Of a stretch of DNA of 64,000 nt, positions 35,865-44,124 are shown piece by piece (position 1 is the stretch's first letter; each line of letters opens with the position of its first letter). The stretch lies in NCBI GenBank assembly GCA_964415675.1, contig CAYQBG010000017.1, positions 1 to 64,000 of the forward strand, in the 5' to 3' direction. The notes beneath the pieces are model-generated. The model saw nothing but the letters and a program-made list of their open reading frames with translations, ran no database searches and was not told the origin of the DNA. Position numbers and translations under genes: made by a program. The stretch comes from UBA5336 sp964415675. GTDB lineage: Bacteria > Pseudomonadota > Alphaproteobacteria > Caulobacterales > Hyphomonadaceae.

Positions 35865-36077
35865 CTGAATACCGGAGCAGCTGGTCGAGCCTCGCCTTGT
35901 GGTGAGCGAGGTGCTTTAACGTTCGTGCCCGCTCGGCGGGCGCAAACGACCGCTTCTGGGAATTGAGTTGCCACTCAAGTCAATGATCGCGACTGACACA
36001 AAAGGGGGCCAAACCCTGTCGTTCTGATTGAGTATGGAGCCTAGGAAAAACGCCGGGCCGGGGCTACATCGCAGCGG

Positions 36078-37142
36078 ATGAGTTACACCCTGCCCGGCAT
36101 TGCCGAACTCGCCGATGCGCCGTTTGACGAGATCATTGATGTGCGCTCGCCGGCCGAATTTGCCGAAGACCATCTGCCCGGAGCGATCAGCCTGCCGGTG
36201 CTGTCGAATGCGGAGCGCGCCCGCGTCGGTACGATCTACAAGCAGGACAGTCCCTTCACGGCCCGCAAGACCGGCGCGGCGATCATTTCGCGCAACATTG
36301 CAGCCCATCTGGACACGCATTTTGCCGGCAAGCCCCGGGACTATCGCCCGCTGGTCTATTGCTGGCGCGGCGGGCAGCGCTCCGGCGCGATGGGGATCAT
36401 ACTCAGCCAGGTCGGCTGGCGCGCGCAGACGCTTGAAGGGGGGTATCGCAGCTGGCGGCGCGCCGTTGTGAAAGCGCTTTATGATACGCAGATGCGCGCA
36501 CAACCCGTGCTGCTCGACGGCAATACAGGCACGGCCAAGACGGACCTGCTGGCGCGGATCGCCAATCTGGGCGGGCAGGTCATCGACCTGGAAGGCCTTG
36601 CCCGTCATCGCGGTTCCCTGTTCGGGGCCAGGCCCGGCGGGCAACCCGCGCAGAAAGGCTTTGAATCGCGCCTGGCGCTGGCGCTGGCGCGGCTTGATCC
36701 GGCCCGCCCTTTCCTGGTGGAGGCAGAGTCGAGCCGGATCGGCGCGTGCAACCTGCCTTCACAGCTCTGGAAGGCGATGATGGCGGCGCCGCGCCTGCGG
36801 GTGAGTGCGCCGCTGGAGGCGCGTGCGGCCTATCTGGTCGCAGCCTATCGCGATATTGCCGAGAGCGCGGATTTCGCCAGCCTGATCGAGCGGCTGCAAC
36901 CCTTTCACAGCCGTGAGACCATTGCCGACTGGCGCGCGCGCCATTCGGGCGGGGACTGGCAGGGCCTCGCGCTCGAGTTGATGCGCGAGCATTATGATCC
37001 GCGCTATGAAAAACAGCGCCGGCGGGCGGGGGGCGACACCGAACACCATATCGCACTGCCTGACCTGTCTGAAGCGAGCCGGGAGGCGGCAGCCGCCGAG
37101 ATCCTGCACATCGCCGGGCGCCTGGCCGATCCGATCAGCTGA
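36078..37142 (+). CDS. mnmH: tRNA 2-selenouridine(34) synthase MnmH/SelU
   Basis: 354 residues. A rhodanese domain (about 1-130) with the catalytic cysteine C95 in VYCWRGGQRSGAM is followed by a P-loop domain with DGNTGTAKTDLL (G148-T155). It converts 2-thiouridine at tRNA position 34 to 2-selenouridine via a geranylated intermediate, using selenophosphate. The gene converges on selD, whose product makes that selenophosphate, with an 8-bp overlap of the 3' ends. Confidence 0.94.
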   Translation: MSYTLPGIAELADAPFDEIIDVRSPAEFAEDHLPGAISLPVLSNAERARVGTIYKQDSPFTARKTGAAIISRNIAAHLDTHFAGKPRDYRPLVYCWRGGQRSGAMGIILSQVGWRAQTLEGGYRSWRRAVVKALYDTQMRAQPVLLDGNTGTAKTDLLARIANLGGQVIDLEGLARHRGSLFGARPGGQPAQKGFESRLALALARLDPARPFLVEAESSRIGACNLPSQLWKAMMAAPRLRVSAPLEARAAYLVAAYRDIAESADFASLIERLQPFHSRETIADWRARHSGGDWQGLALELMREHYDPRYEKQRRRAGGDTEHHIALPDLSEASREAAAAEILHIAGRLADPIS

Positions 37143-39321
37143 CGGTCAGCGCTGGCGGGCCTTCGCCGGTCTCGCCGATCAGCGCGCCCGGTTCGTCGGC
37201 TGCGTGCAGCTGGCTGAGGAGATCATCGGCCATGGTGGCCGGCACGCTGGCCAGAAGGCCGCCTGCCGTCTGCGGGTCGAAAAGCAGGTCTGACACAGGG
37301 CCTTCTGGCCGCGTGACGCCTTCCATGGCGGCATTCTCCGGCCAGAGGCTGGAGCGGATGCCCGACGCAGCGAGAGCTTCGGCGCCCGCGAGACACGGCA
37401 CGGCGGCGAGGTCGAGCCTGGCAGACACGCCAGAGGCTTCCAGGATCGCCATCAGATGGCCGGCCAGCCCGAAACCCGTCACATCCGTCATGGCATGCGT
37501 GTGTGGCGCCAAAATCGTCGCTGCGCAGCCCAGCGGGCGGGACATGCTTTGCCAGGCGGCTGCCACGTCACGCGCGCCGGCCAGGCCGCGCATCTCGGCG
37601 GCGAGGATCACGCCGGTGCCGATGGGCCGGGTCAGGATGAGCCGGTCGCCGGGCCGCGCGCCAGACTGAAGAATGGCGGGGCGGTCGAGAAGGCCAGTCA
37701 CGGTGAAACCGAGGGTCATTTCCGCGCCCATACTCGTGTGTCCGCCAGCGATCATCGCGCCGGCCCCAGCGAACACCTCACCGGCGCCGGCCATGATCTC
37801 AGTCAGCATCTCCGACTGGATGGCGCGGGAGGCATGCGGCAGGACGAGGCTCGCGAGCGCGGCCTGTGGCTGGGCGCCCATCGCCCAGATATCGCCCAGC
37901 GCATGGACGGCAGCGATTTTCGCCATCAGATAGGGGTCGTCGCAGAAGGCGCGCAAATGGTCGGTCGTGATCACCTGCCGGGCACCGCCAATTTTCAGCA
38001 CGGCGGCGTCATCGCCGGTTCCGGTGGAGACATCCGCGCGCCCGGCACCATGAGCGGCTTTAAGCGCGGGTGCCAGCGCGGCGCGGGCGAGCTTTGCCCC
38101 GCAGCCGGCACATGGCATCCCGCCGGGGGCCAGCGACTCGCTGACACCGGCGGCGACCTCGCCCGGCACAGGGCCCGGCGCCATGACCGGCTCGCGCAAC
38201 TTGTCCATGAAATCCCGGTCGATACGGTTTTTCAGCCCCCAGAACCAGCTGCCCGAAAGCGTCAGGAAGCCCTTATTGGCAACAGCATGGCGCCGGCCGG
38301 TGGAAATCAGTTTGAGATAGTCCGATTGCGGCCGGTAAGGTTTCATCCGGCTCTCGCCTTTGAGGGCTGAGCGCAGATTGTCGAACAGGACAGGCACCTG
38401 GCGCACGGCATAGACGCCCGCCTTGGGCCGGGGCGCATGATCGAGATGCGCACAGTCGCCGACGGCAAAAATCTCGGGATGGCTGACAGAGCGCAAGTCC
38501 GCGCCGACGCGTATATAGCCCTGCTCCAGCGCGAGGCCGGTCTCTGCCAGCCAGGCTTGCGGGACAGCACCCGCAGCGCCGGCGACGAAGCTCGCCGGCA
38601 GGCTGGTGCCATCGGAGAGGATGAGACGCCCTTCGTCGTGGCGCTCGGCCCGCAGGCCTGCCAGGACGGCGACGCCGCGCGCGGCCAGCGCTTTTTCGAT
38701 GGCGCGGCGGGCTGATCCCGGCAGGTCGCTGGCCACGCTCTCGCCGGCCTCGACCAGTGCGACCCGTGGCCTGGCGCCTGCCACCATGTTCAGCCGGTGA
38801 TGCATGGCCATGGCCAGTTCACAGCCAGCCACGCCGCCCCCGAGCACCACCGCATCGGGTGAGGTTTCGCCGGCAGATACGCGCACAAGAAACGCCTCCC
38901 ATGCGGTGGCGAACGATCCGAGCGGCTTGGCCGGAACCGCGCAAAGCCCGCCTGCCGGATCGAGCGGCAGCCGGCTGGTGATGCCGACATCCATCGAGAC
39001 GATATCATAGGCGATATCGGGGCGCGCCCCGAGCTTCACGCGCCTTGCCTCAGGGTCGAGCCCAACAGCCCGGTCCTGTATGAAACGCGCACCGGCATGC
39101 CGGGCAAGGCGGATGAGATCGATATCCAGCGCCTCACGCGGATAATGGCCGGCGACATGACCCGGCAGCATGCCGGTATAAGCCGTTGCGACCACAGGGT
39201 CGACCAGTGTCAGCCGCACGCCGGGGAGCGGCTCCATCCCCCATCGTCGCAGGAAGAGCGCATGGGCATGGCCGCCCCCGACCAGAACCAGTTCGCGTGT
39301 GTAGGGAATGACAGGGTGCAT
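37135..39321 (-). CDS. selD: Selenide, water dikinase fused to an NDH-like FAD domain
   Basis: 728 residues. The N-terminal half is a pyridine-nucleotide-disulfide oxidoreductase of NADH-dehydrogenase-II type (LVLVGGGHAHALFLRRW; IFAVGDCAHLD). The C-terminal part from about residue 400 is SelD: PCAGCGAKLARAAL with the catalytic cysteine and lysine, GTGDDAAVL, AGGHTSMGAEMTLGF. It makes selenophosphate from selenide and ATP; the FAD domain probably supplies or senses selenium redox state. SelA and SelB are not in the window, so selenium may serve tRNA modification only. Confidence 0.93.
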   Translation of the reverse strand: MHPVIPYTRELVLVGGGHAHALFLRRWGMEPLPGVRLTLVDPVVATAYTGMLPGHVAGHYPREALDIDLIRLARHAGARFIQDRAVGLDPEARRVKLGARPDIAYDIVSMDVGITSRLPLDPAGGLCAVPAKPLGSFATAWEAFLVRVSAGETSPDAVVLGGGVAGCELAMAMHHRLNMVAGARPRVALVEAGESVASDLPGSARRAIEKALAARGVAVLAGLRAERHDEGRLILSDGTSLPASFVAGAAGAVPQAWLAETGLALEQGYIRVGADLRSVSHPEIFAVGDCAHLDHAPRPKAGVYAVRQVPVLFDNLRSALKGESRMKPYRPQSDYLKLISTGRRHAVANKGFLTLSGSWFWGLKNRIDRDFMDKLREPVMAPGPVPGEVAAGVSESLAPGGMPCAGCGAKLARAALAPALKAAHGAGRADVSTGTGDDAAVLKIGGARQVITTDHLRAFCDDPYLMAKIAAVHALGDIWAMGAQPQAALASLVLPHASRAIQSEMLTEIMAGAGEVFAGAGAMIAGGHTSMGAEMTLGFTVTGLLDRPAILQSGARPGDRLILTRPIGTGVILAAEMRGLAGARDVAAAWQSMSRPLGCAATILAPHTHAMTDVTGFGLAGHLMAILEASGVSARLDLAAVPCLAGAEALAASGIRSSLWPENAAMEGVTRPEGPVSDLLFDPQTAGGLLASVPATMADDLLSQLHAADEPGALIGETGEGPPALTVS

Positions 39322-39364
39322 GGGCCATGGGTCTAGGAGAAACGGCCCCTCCGGTCGAGCCGGT

Positions 39365-40042
39365 TCAGGTTTCAGCCCACATTCGCATCAGGTTCGAGAG
39401 CGTCTTGGACAGGGTCAGCATTTCCGCAGAATCTGCCGCATGCGCCCTGGCGAGTTCAGCGCGCAGATTCTCCAGGTCGAACAGAAGCTCACGCTGGGCG
39501 CCGTCGCGGATACGGCTCTGGATCCAGCCGACAGCGGCGAGCCGTACGCCGCCGCGGACCTGATTGACGCGGTGAAGACTGGTTGACGGATAGAGAACGA
39601 GATCGCCGGCCGGCGGCTTCAGAGCCTGTGTCGCGCCAGGATGTTCGATCACCAGTTCACCGCCCTCATAGTCCTCCGGACCGCTGAGGAAGAGCGTGTA
39701 GGAAAGGTCCGAACGGATGGTATTGTCGCCCTGCCCCATCAGCGCATTGTCAACATGCAGGCCGTAACCGCCGCCCTCGCCTGTACGGCTCAGAAGAGGC
39801 CTCGACAGGCGTTTGGGCCGCGCAGCTGCCAGGAGTACCGGATGGCCGGATATCCTCTCCGTCAGAAGATCGCGGATCTTCGCGCCGGCCCGCGAGCTGA
39901 GGTCGGCCTGCTCATTTCGCTTAACACGCCGCGCGGCGCCGCCCGCCGTTTCCGCGCCATCGCGCCAGCGCAGGCCGAGCGCCTGTTCGCGCAGCCCGGC
40001 AATCTCGTCGCTCGAAAGGACCTGCGAGATGGTGATCAGCAT
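39365..40042 (-). CDS. piuC: Fe(II)/2-oxoglutarate dioxygenase, PKHD/PiuC type
   Basis: 225 residues. The iron ligands H96 and D98 (LHVDNA) and H157 (LHRVNQV), and the 2-oxoglutarate-binding arginine R167, are all visible. YTLFLSGPEDYEGGELVIE is typical of PiuC/YbiX, a family usually linked to TonB-dependent siderophore receptors and controlled by Fur. AGGAG seven bases before the ATG at 40042 sets the start. A Fur-like site lies immediately upstream. No TonB receptor gene is adjacent. Confidence 0.9.
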   Translation of the reverse strand: MLITISQVLSSDEIAGLREQALGLRWRDGAETAGGAARRVKRNEQADLSSRAGAKIRDLLTERISGHPVLLAAARPKRLSRPLLSRTGEGGGYGLHVDNALMGQGDNTIRSDLSYTLFLSGPEDYEGGELVIEHPGATQALKPPAGDLVLYPSTSLHRVNQVRGGVRLAAVGWIQSRIRDGAQRELLFDLENLRAELARAHAADSAEMLTLSKTLSNLMRMWAET

Positions 40043-40054
40043 CTGTTTGCTCCT

Positions 40055-40071
40055 GCGAATGACTTGCATTC
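40055..40071. promoter_or_regulatory. Fur-box-like site upstream of piuC
   Basis: GCGAATGACTTGCATTC starts 13 bp before the piuC ATG. Inside it GAATG and CATTC form an inverted pair. It shares GCGAATGA with the sites at 21834-21850 and 32345-32365. Because PiuC genes are classically iron-repressed, this is the best supported of the three sites. Confidence 0.5.
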
Positions 40072-40080
40072 AGTTCGCGA

Positions 40081-40098
40081 GTCCTTCATGTGAAGGAC
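40081..40098. promoter_or_regulatory. 8-bp perfect palindrome between piuC and the lipoprotein gene
   Basis: GTCCTTCA-TG-TGAAGGAC is a perfect inverted repeat in the 87-bp gap between divergent genes. It is a candidate operator or a short leader hairpin for the lipoprotein transcript. No regulator can be named. Confidence 0.35.
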
Positions 40099-40129
40099 AA
40101 GCGCACATGACAGACAAGAGGGACTGCGC

Positions 40130-40978
40130 ATGTTGATCACCTATAAACGCTGGACCGGGCTCGGCCTCGGGCTTGCGCTGGCCGGCGGCACGCTCCTCAC
40201 CGGTTGCGGGGAGTCACCGCCGGACGAGACGACGGTGGCTGAAACCGCGCCCGCCATTGCGCCCGTTGCCAGCGGAGAGATGGGCGAAGGTGAAGGCGGA
40301 GAAGGTGGCGAAGGCGAGGGCGGAGAAGGCGGGGTCGATGTGGCGGCCGCCAGGAATGACCCTGTCGAATATCTCTCCGCGCTTGCCATCACGCGCGCCC
40401 ATGCCATCGCTGCGCGCGACGCCTATGCCATTGGAGAGACCTCAGCCGCCGGGGAAATGTTTGCCCATCCGGTCAGCGAGGTTCTGTTCCAGATGGAGCC
40501 GGTGTTCGGGCTGCGCGAAGTCGAGCCCTTCGACGCCCTGTTGCTGGAGGCAAGCTCGGCTGTGTTCGACGGCGAGAGTGTCGAACAGGTCAATGCGCGC
40601 ACGGGCAAGATCTTCGAGGCGCTGGACCGCGCCGCCGAAAAGGCGCCGGCCACAGACGCTGCCCCCGGCCGTGTCGCCGCAGGTGTGGTCGCCGACCAGG
40701 TTTCACGCGCGATCGATCTGTATCGCGGCGCCAGCCAGTCAGGCGCCTATGAGCCCTATCTTGACGGCTATGGCTATTATCTCACGGCAAAGGCCCTGTT
40801 CGAGCGCCAGGAAGACCTGATCCGTGAAACCAGCGCGGAAGCGGCCCGGGAAATGGAAACTGCCTTCGCCCTGCTGGAAACGGCCTTCCCGACGGCGGCC
40901 CGCCCGCAGACACTCTCAGGCGACGCCTCTGCCATGGCCGTCGCCGATGCGCAGATCCAGCTGGCCCTGTCAGACTGA
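40130..40978 (+). CDS. Lipoprotein with Gly/Glu-rich linker
   Basis: 282 residues. The lipobox LLTGC ends a standard lipoprotein signal. A low-complexity run of Gly and Glu (GEGEGGEGGEGEGGEGG, about 53-69) follows, then a helical domain of about 200 residues with no known motif. GAGGG at good spacing supports the start. It is divergent from piuC with a Fur-like site between, so a role in iron handling is conceivable. I do not recognise the domain. Confidence 0.65.
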   Translation: MLITYKRWTGLGLGLALAGGTLLTGCGESPPDETTVAETAPAIAPVASGEMGEGEGGEGGEGEGGEGGVDVAAARNDPVEYLSALAITRAHAIAARDAYAIGETSAAGEMFAHPVSEVLFQMEPVFGLREVEPFDALLLEASSAVFDGESVEQVNARTGKIFEALDRAAEKAPATDAAPGRVAAGVVADQVSRAIDLYRGASQSGAYEPYLDGYGYYLTAKALFERQEDLIRETSAEAAREMETAFALLETAFPTAARPQTLSGDASAMAVADAQIQLALSD

Positions 40979-41008
40979 ACCCCGGCGCCGGCCCGCGCGC
41001 GATGCGTG

Positions 41009-41461
41009 CTACTGGTCGGCATCCATCTTGCCATAATCCTCGGCCGTAAAGGGCCGCGCGGCGAGGAAGTCGCGCGGTTCCTCGAAACAGTTGCCGCGCT
41101 GGGCGACGAAGCTGCCCGGCCAGTCGGGGTCGAGGAAAATCAGCTCCACCCGCCCCCAATAATGCACCGGCTCGCCGGTCTCCGGATGGGCGATGGACAC
41201 CTCGCAACCCTCTCCCTCGCCGGCAACGATCCAGACCCCATCATAACGGCCACGGCCTTCAAACTCGCCCGCGAGCCCGAAGATGAAGGCCTCGCCGCGC
41301 GCGGGATCTTCCGGATCGAGCGGGTAGGACAGGACGGCCATGCCGTTTTCAAGGTCGCGCTCATAGATGATATCGCCCACTTGCGAGGTCCAGGCCTCGT
41401 CGGCGATGGCAGGCGCCGTGGCGAAGACGAGCGAAAAGACAGCAGCGATGGCGGTTTTCAT
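41009..41461 (-). CDS. Secreted hypothetical protein
   Basis: 150 residues from the ATG at 41461. A signal peptide (about 1-20, ending AIA) precedes a mature part rich in aromatic and acidic residues (AWTSQVGDIIYERDLENGMAVL). Two cysteines (GCEVS, NCFEE) could form a disulfide bond. It converges on the lipoprotein gene with 30 bp between ends. No family is recognised. The frame extends upstream to 41548, but only the internal start gives a clean signal peptide. Confidence 0.65.
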   Translation of the reverse strand: MKTAIAAVFSLVFATAPAIADEAWTSQVGDIIYERDLENGMAVLSYPLDPEDPARGEAFIFGLAGEFEGRGRYDGVWIVAGEGEGCEVSIAHPETGEPVHYWGRVELIFLDPDWPGSFVAQRGNCFEEPRDFLAARPFTAEDYGKMDADQ

Positions 41462-41557
41462 GGGCTGGCAACTCTCATTTGCGAAGGCACTGCGGGATGC
41501 AACGCCCCGACTGGCTTGCAGACTTGCCGCGTTCCGGCGCGCTGGCAAGGCCGGGGC

Positions 41558-42340
41558 CTATCTGGGCGCCATGCGGATCGCCCCGTCAAGGCGGATGCAC
41601 TGGCCGTTGAAATAGGTGTTGCGCGCCAGTTCCAGCGCCAGTGAGGCATATTCCTCCGGCTTGCCGAGACGTTTGGGGAAGGGCACCGAGGCGGCAAGGC
41701 TGTCGAGCACGGGCTGGGGCGCGCGCAGCATCAGCGGGGTGGCGAAAATGCCCGGCATGATCGAATTGACCCGGATACCGATATTCATGAGATCGCGCGC
41801 CATGGGCAGGACAAGCCCGTTCACCCCGGCCTTGGCCGAGCCATAGACGACCTGGCCGATCTGCGCATCCTGTGCGGCGACCGAGGCGGTCAGCGTGATG
41901 CAGCCGCGCTCGCCATCTTCCATGGGCGCCGCGCCCGCCATGCCGAGCGCAGAGAGCGACGCGACACGGTAAGAGGCAATCATCACGCCATGCACGCCAA
42001 AGGCATAATCCTCCGTGGACAGGCGCTTGTAGCCACCTGCCTCCTTGTCGAAGGCAAGCGTCTTGCCGCGCGAGGAGGCCATGGCGCAATGGACGAGAAT
42101 ACGCTCCTGGCCATGCGCGGCGCGCGCGGCTTCGAAACCGGCGATAACGCTGTCTTCCTCAAGGATGTTCACAGTGGCGAACTGGCCGCCAATCTCGGCA
42201 GCGACGGCTTTGCCGTCTTCCTCATTGATGTCGAAAATGGTCACCGGCACCCCGGCCTCAGCGAGCGCCATGGCCGTGGCGCGGCCAAGCCCGGATGCGC
42301 CGCCAGTCACGACAGCCGGCGTGTCCTTGGAGATTTTCAT
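41558..42340 (-). CDS. SDR-family 3-hydroxyacyl-CoA dehydrogenase-like enzyme
   Basis: 260 residues, a short-chain dehydrogenase: nucleotide loop VTGGASGLGRATA, the D in IFDINEEDG favouring NAD, catalytic serine in TLTASVAA and YGSAK. MPGIFATPLML with GQCIRLDGAIRMAPR resembles type-2 3-hydroxyacyl-CoA dehydrogenases (HSD17B10-like), enzymes of branched-chain and fatty acyl-CoA oxidation. The reaction is inferred. GGGAGGAA precedes the ATG at 42340. Confidence 0.88.
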   Translation of the reverse strand: MKISKDTPAVVTGGASGLGRATAMALAEAGVPVTIFDINEEDGKAVAAEIGGQFATVNILEEDSVIAGFEAARAAHGQERILVHCAMASSRGKTLAFDKEAGGYKRLSTEDYAFGVHGVMIASYRVASLSALGMAGAAPMEDGERGCITLTASVAAQDAQIGQVVYGSAKAGVNGLVLPMARDLMNIGIRVNSIMPGIFATPLMLRAPQPVLDSLAASVPFPKRLGKPEEYASLALELARNTYFNGQCIRLDGAIRMAPR

Positions 42341-42567
42341 GTCGGTTCCTCCCATCTGATTTTTTGTGAGATGATCGTGGCGCAGCCGGGCGCGCGGCGC
42401 AATCGCTTCAGCTGACGGGGCGTGTGTTGCGCTTCGCGCTCATGAACGCCATCACGCTCCTGCAGGGCGGGCGTGCCGGAGCAAGCGGTGAGGCTGGCGG
42501 ATTTGCGGCGTTAGGGGCCGGGTAAGAACGCTTTGCAGCTTCGCAGGCCGCCTGGAGGGGGACGCCT

Positions 42568-42633
42568 GACAGGCACCGGCGGTGCTTGCGACAAGGGCAG
42601 ATGGTGCATATCGCTGCGCTCCGTGCACCCTAC
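42568..42633 (+). repeat. 65-bp interspersed repeat, copy 1
   Basis: CACCGGCGGTGCTTGCGACA followed by GGTGCATATCGCTGCGCTCC and TGCACC. The second half is an imperfect hairpin (GGTGCA ... TGCACC). Two more copies in the same orientation follow at 42973-43040 and 43223-43289. The gap 42341-42711 holds no gene; this repeat is its only recognised content. Confidence 0.65.
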
Positions 42634-42711
42634 GAGGTTATTCACTTGTCAGGTGACTCCAATAGAGGTGAGGATTAGCGTCTGGTTCGTTAGATTTATT
42701 GGGTGGCTGGA

Positions 42712-42945
42712 ATGAACACGAAACTCTGGATTGTCCTCACCGGGACTTTGGCAGCGGCGAGCGCGTGCCAGACGGTGAACCCGGAGACGGTGCAAGACAT
42801 GCCCACGGGCTATCTCTGCGACCTTCTGAGCGACAGCTATATCACCACGCCATCAGAAAGACGCGCCATATTCGCCGAATTGGAAAGCCGCGACGCCGAG
42901 TGCATCGCAACGCAGGAAATCCGCGTGAGGGTGATCGAGGAGTAG
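42712..42945 (+). CDS. Small lipoprotein
   Basis: 77 residues. A lipoprotein signal ends at the lipobox AASAC, followed by a short domain with TGYLCDLLSDSYITTPSERRAIFAELESRDAEC. The two cysteines after the lipobox may pair. This pattern of a small periplasmic lipoprotein with ERRAIFAELE occurs in many proteobacteria without known function. It lies between copies 1 and 2 of the 65-bp repeat. Confidence 0.65.
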   Translation: MNTKLWIVLTGTLAAASACQTVNPETVQDMPTGYLCDLLSDSYITTPSERRAIFAELESRDAECIATQEIRVRVIEE

Positions 42946-42972
42946 CCGTGCGTTGGGCGGATAGTGCGGAGC

Positions 42973-43040
42973 GATATGCACCAGCTGTGTGCTTTGCGAA
43001 AGCTGACGATGCACGATGCTTCGCTCCGTGCGCGCTGCCT
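42973..43040 (+). repeat. 65-bp interspersed repeat, copy 2
   Basis: GATATGCACCAGCTGTGTGC followed by GATGCACGATGCTTCGCTCC. This is the most diverged copy. It adjoins the 117-bp element at 43046-43162. Confidence 0.5.
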
Positions 43041-43045
43041 TGCCG

Positions 43046-43162
43046 TCCCGCATCCCCGGCCCTGAGCGGCGGCCTCCCCGCGAAGGCTCGACACTGTTTC
43101 CCGGAGGGCCCGGCTCAGGGCCGGGCACGCGGTCTGTGTTTCAGCCGGTCTTCTCCGCCTGC
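43046..43162 (+). repeat. About 117-bp dispersed element, copy 1
   Basis: Begins TCCCGCATCCCCGGCCCTGA and continues through CTCCCCG, CGGAGGGCCCGGCTCAGGG and GCGGTCTGTGTTTCAGCC to TTCTCCGCC. A clear homologue in inverted orientation lies at 50405-50523. It fills most of the 364-bp gap 42946-43309, which has no gene. Confidence 0.65.
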
Positions 43163-43222
43163 CCGTCATGGCCCGGTTCATCCGGGCGATCCAGCTGTAG
43201 GGTTGCATGGAGGGCAAAGCCC

Positions 43223-43289
43223 GATATGCACCGGCGGTGTTTGCGGCGAGCGTGGACGGTGCATATGGCTGCGCTCCATGCAGCTTACC
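43223..43289 (+). repeat. 65-bp interspersed repeat, copy 3
   Basis: GATATGCACCGGCGGTGTTT followed by GGTGCATATGGCTGCGCTCC and ATGCA. It is closest to copy 1. It ends 20 bp before the 3' end of the AT-rich membrane gene. Confidence 0.65.
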
Positions 43290-43309
43290 ACGCGCGACAC
43301 GCTACCTTG

Positions 43310-44095
43310 CTACAATGGTGGATATCGCCCCAATATTTCAGCCAACGTCAATAACATTGGTGCGAATAGCAGCAAACACCCAAGGTAAGCGAGGATATAC
43401 AAAAACATTCTAGTTATGGGCATCGATTCGTTCAGCTCCTTTTGCCAAACTGAAATCAAATCGTTTTTTAATTCGTTTGTATATGTATCATCCTTTGGCC
43501 GTACAGACGAAGCTATGGTAGTATTTTTGAGTTTTTCGAAAGTTCGAATGTCCGGCACTCCGAATGAACCAAGCTGCCCCACAAAGATGTCGATCTGGTA
43601 GCGCATTCTTTCTTGATCGCAGCCTTTTGCCTCTAACAATTCTTCTAATAGTCGTCGCACGTCTCTGCAGAAACGATCACGACGTCTTGAGGGCGTTTGG
43701 AATAGTTGCGTGTTTTGAGCAACATTGAACACTATTGTAACAGTATCTCGCAATGTCATCTGTTCTGAAATTTTATAACAATCAAATTCCTTGTTTGGAT
43801 ACCTTTTAATAAGCGAGGGGCAGAAAAAGATATATATCGCGTAGGATAGCAATATTAACCACCCACCAAAATATAGGCTCAACAAATTGGAATGCAGATT
43901 GTCCAAAACCGCAAAACCAAAACAATCACCCTCCCCAAAGTCTAGGCCGATGATAAGCGCGCCCAGCAGTGGAGTCGTCGAGGCAGCCCTTAATATAAAA
44001 CTATTATAAAATACTGAAAACTCTCCCCACGAAAGCATTACGGTTTGCATTTGAGAGTACCACACGCTTTCGTGCAGCCATTTGGTATCTATCAT
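43310..44095 (-). CDS. AT-rich hypothetical membrane protein
   Basis: 261 residues with hydrophobic segments near 28-50, 70-92 and 233-254 and a cytoplasmic-looking middle (about 95-225). The base composition is strikingly AT-rich against a high-GC background, and codon use differs accordingly, so the gene was probably acquired recently. No motif or family is recognised. It lies between a broken copy of the argG 3' end (upstream) and a repeat cluster (downstream). Confidence 0.6.
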   Translation of the reverse strand: MIDTKWLHESVWYSQMQTVMLSWGEFSVFYNSFILRAASTTPLLGALIIGLDFGEGDCFGFAVLDNLHSNLLSLYFGGWLILLSYAIYIFFCPSLIKRYPNKEFDCYKISEQMTLRDTVTIVFNVAQNTQLFQTPSRRRDRFCRDVRRLLEELLEAKGCDQERMRYQIDIFVGQLGSFGVPDIRTFEKLKNTTIASSVRPKDDTYTNELKNDLISVWQKELNESMPITRMFLYILAYLGCLLLFAPMLLTLAEILGRYPPL

Positions 44096-44124
44096 CAGAA
44101 CTTCTCAATCATGCGGCGTCTCCC

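Larger units (their letters stand above)
34746..36045. mobile_element. Putative 1.3-kb element bounded by 21-bp inverted repeats
   Basis: The left end (34746-34766) begins CCTAGGGTCCATACTCAATC, and the right end (36025-36045) is its inverted copy with one mismatch (20 of 21 positions agree). Both ends start with the palindrome CCTAGG. Inside are a uracil-DNA-glycosylase-like gene (34946-35587) and about 440 bp with no confident gene. Base composition is lower in GC than the flanks, especially 34780-34940 and 35590-35660. No transposase is recognised, so if mobile it would be non-autonomous or decayed. Confidence 0.6.

Noticed and set aside
37135..39321. Possible loss of the catalytic cysteine in SelD
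   Set aside because: The motif reads GCGAK: the first cysteine, equivalent to the catalytic one, and the lysine are both present; only the second, non-essential cysteine is replaced.
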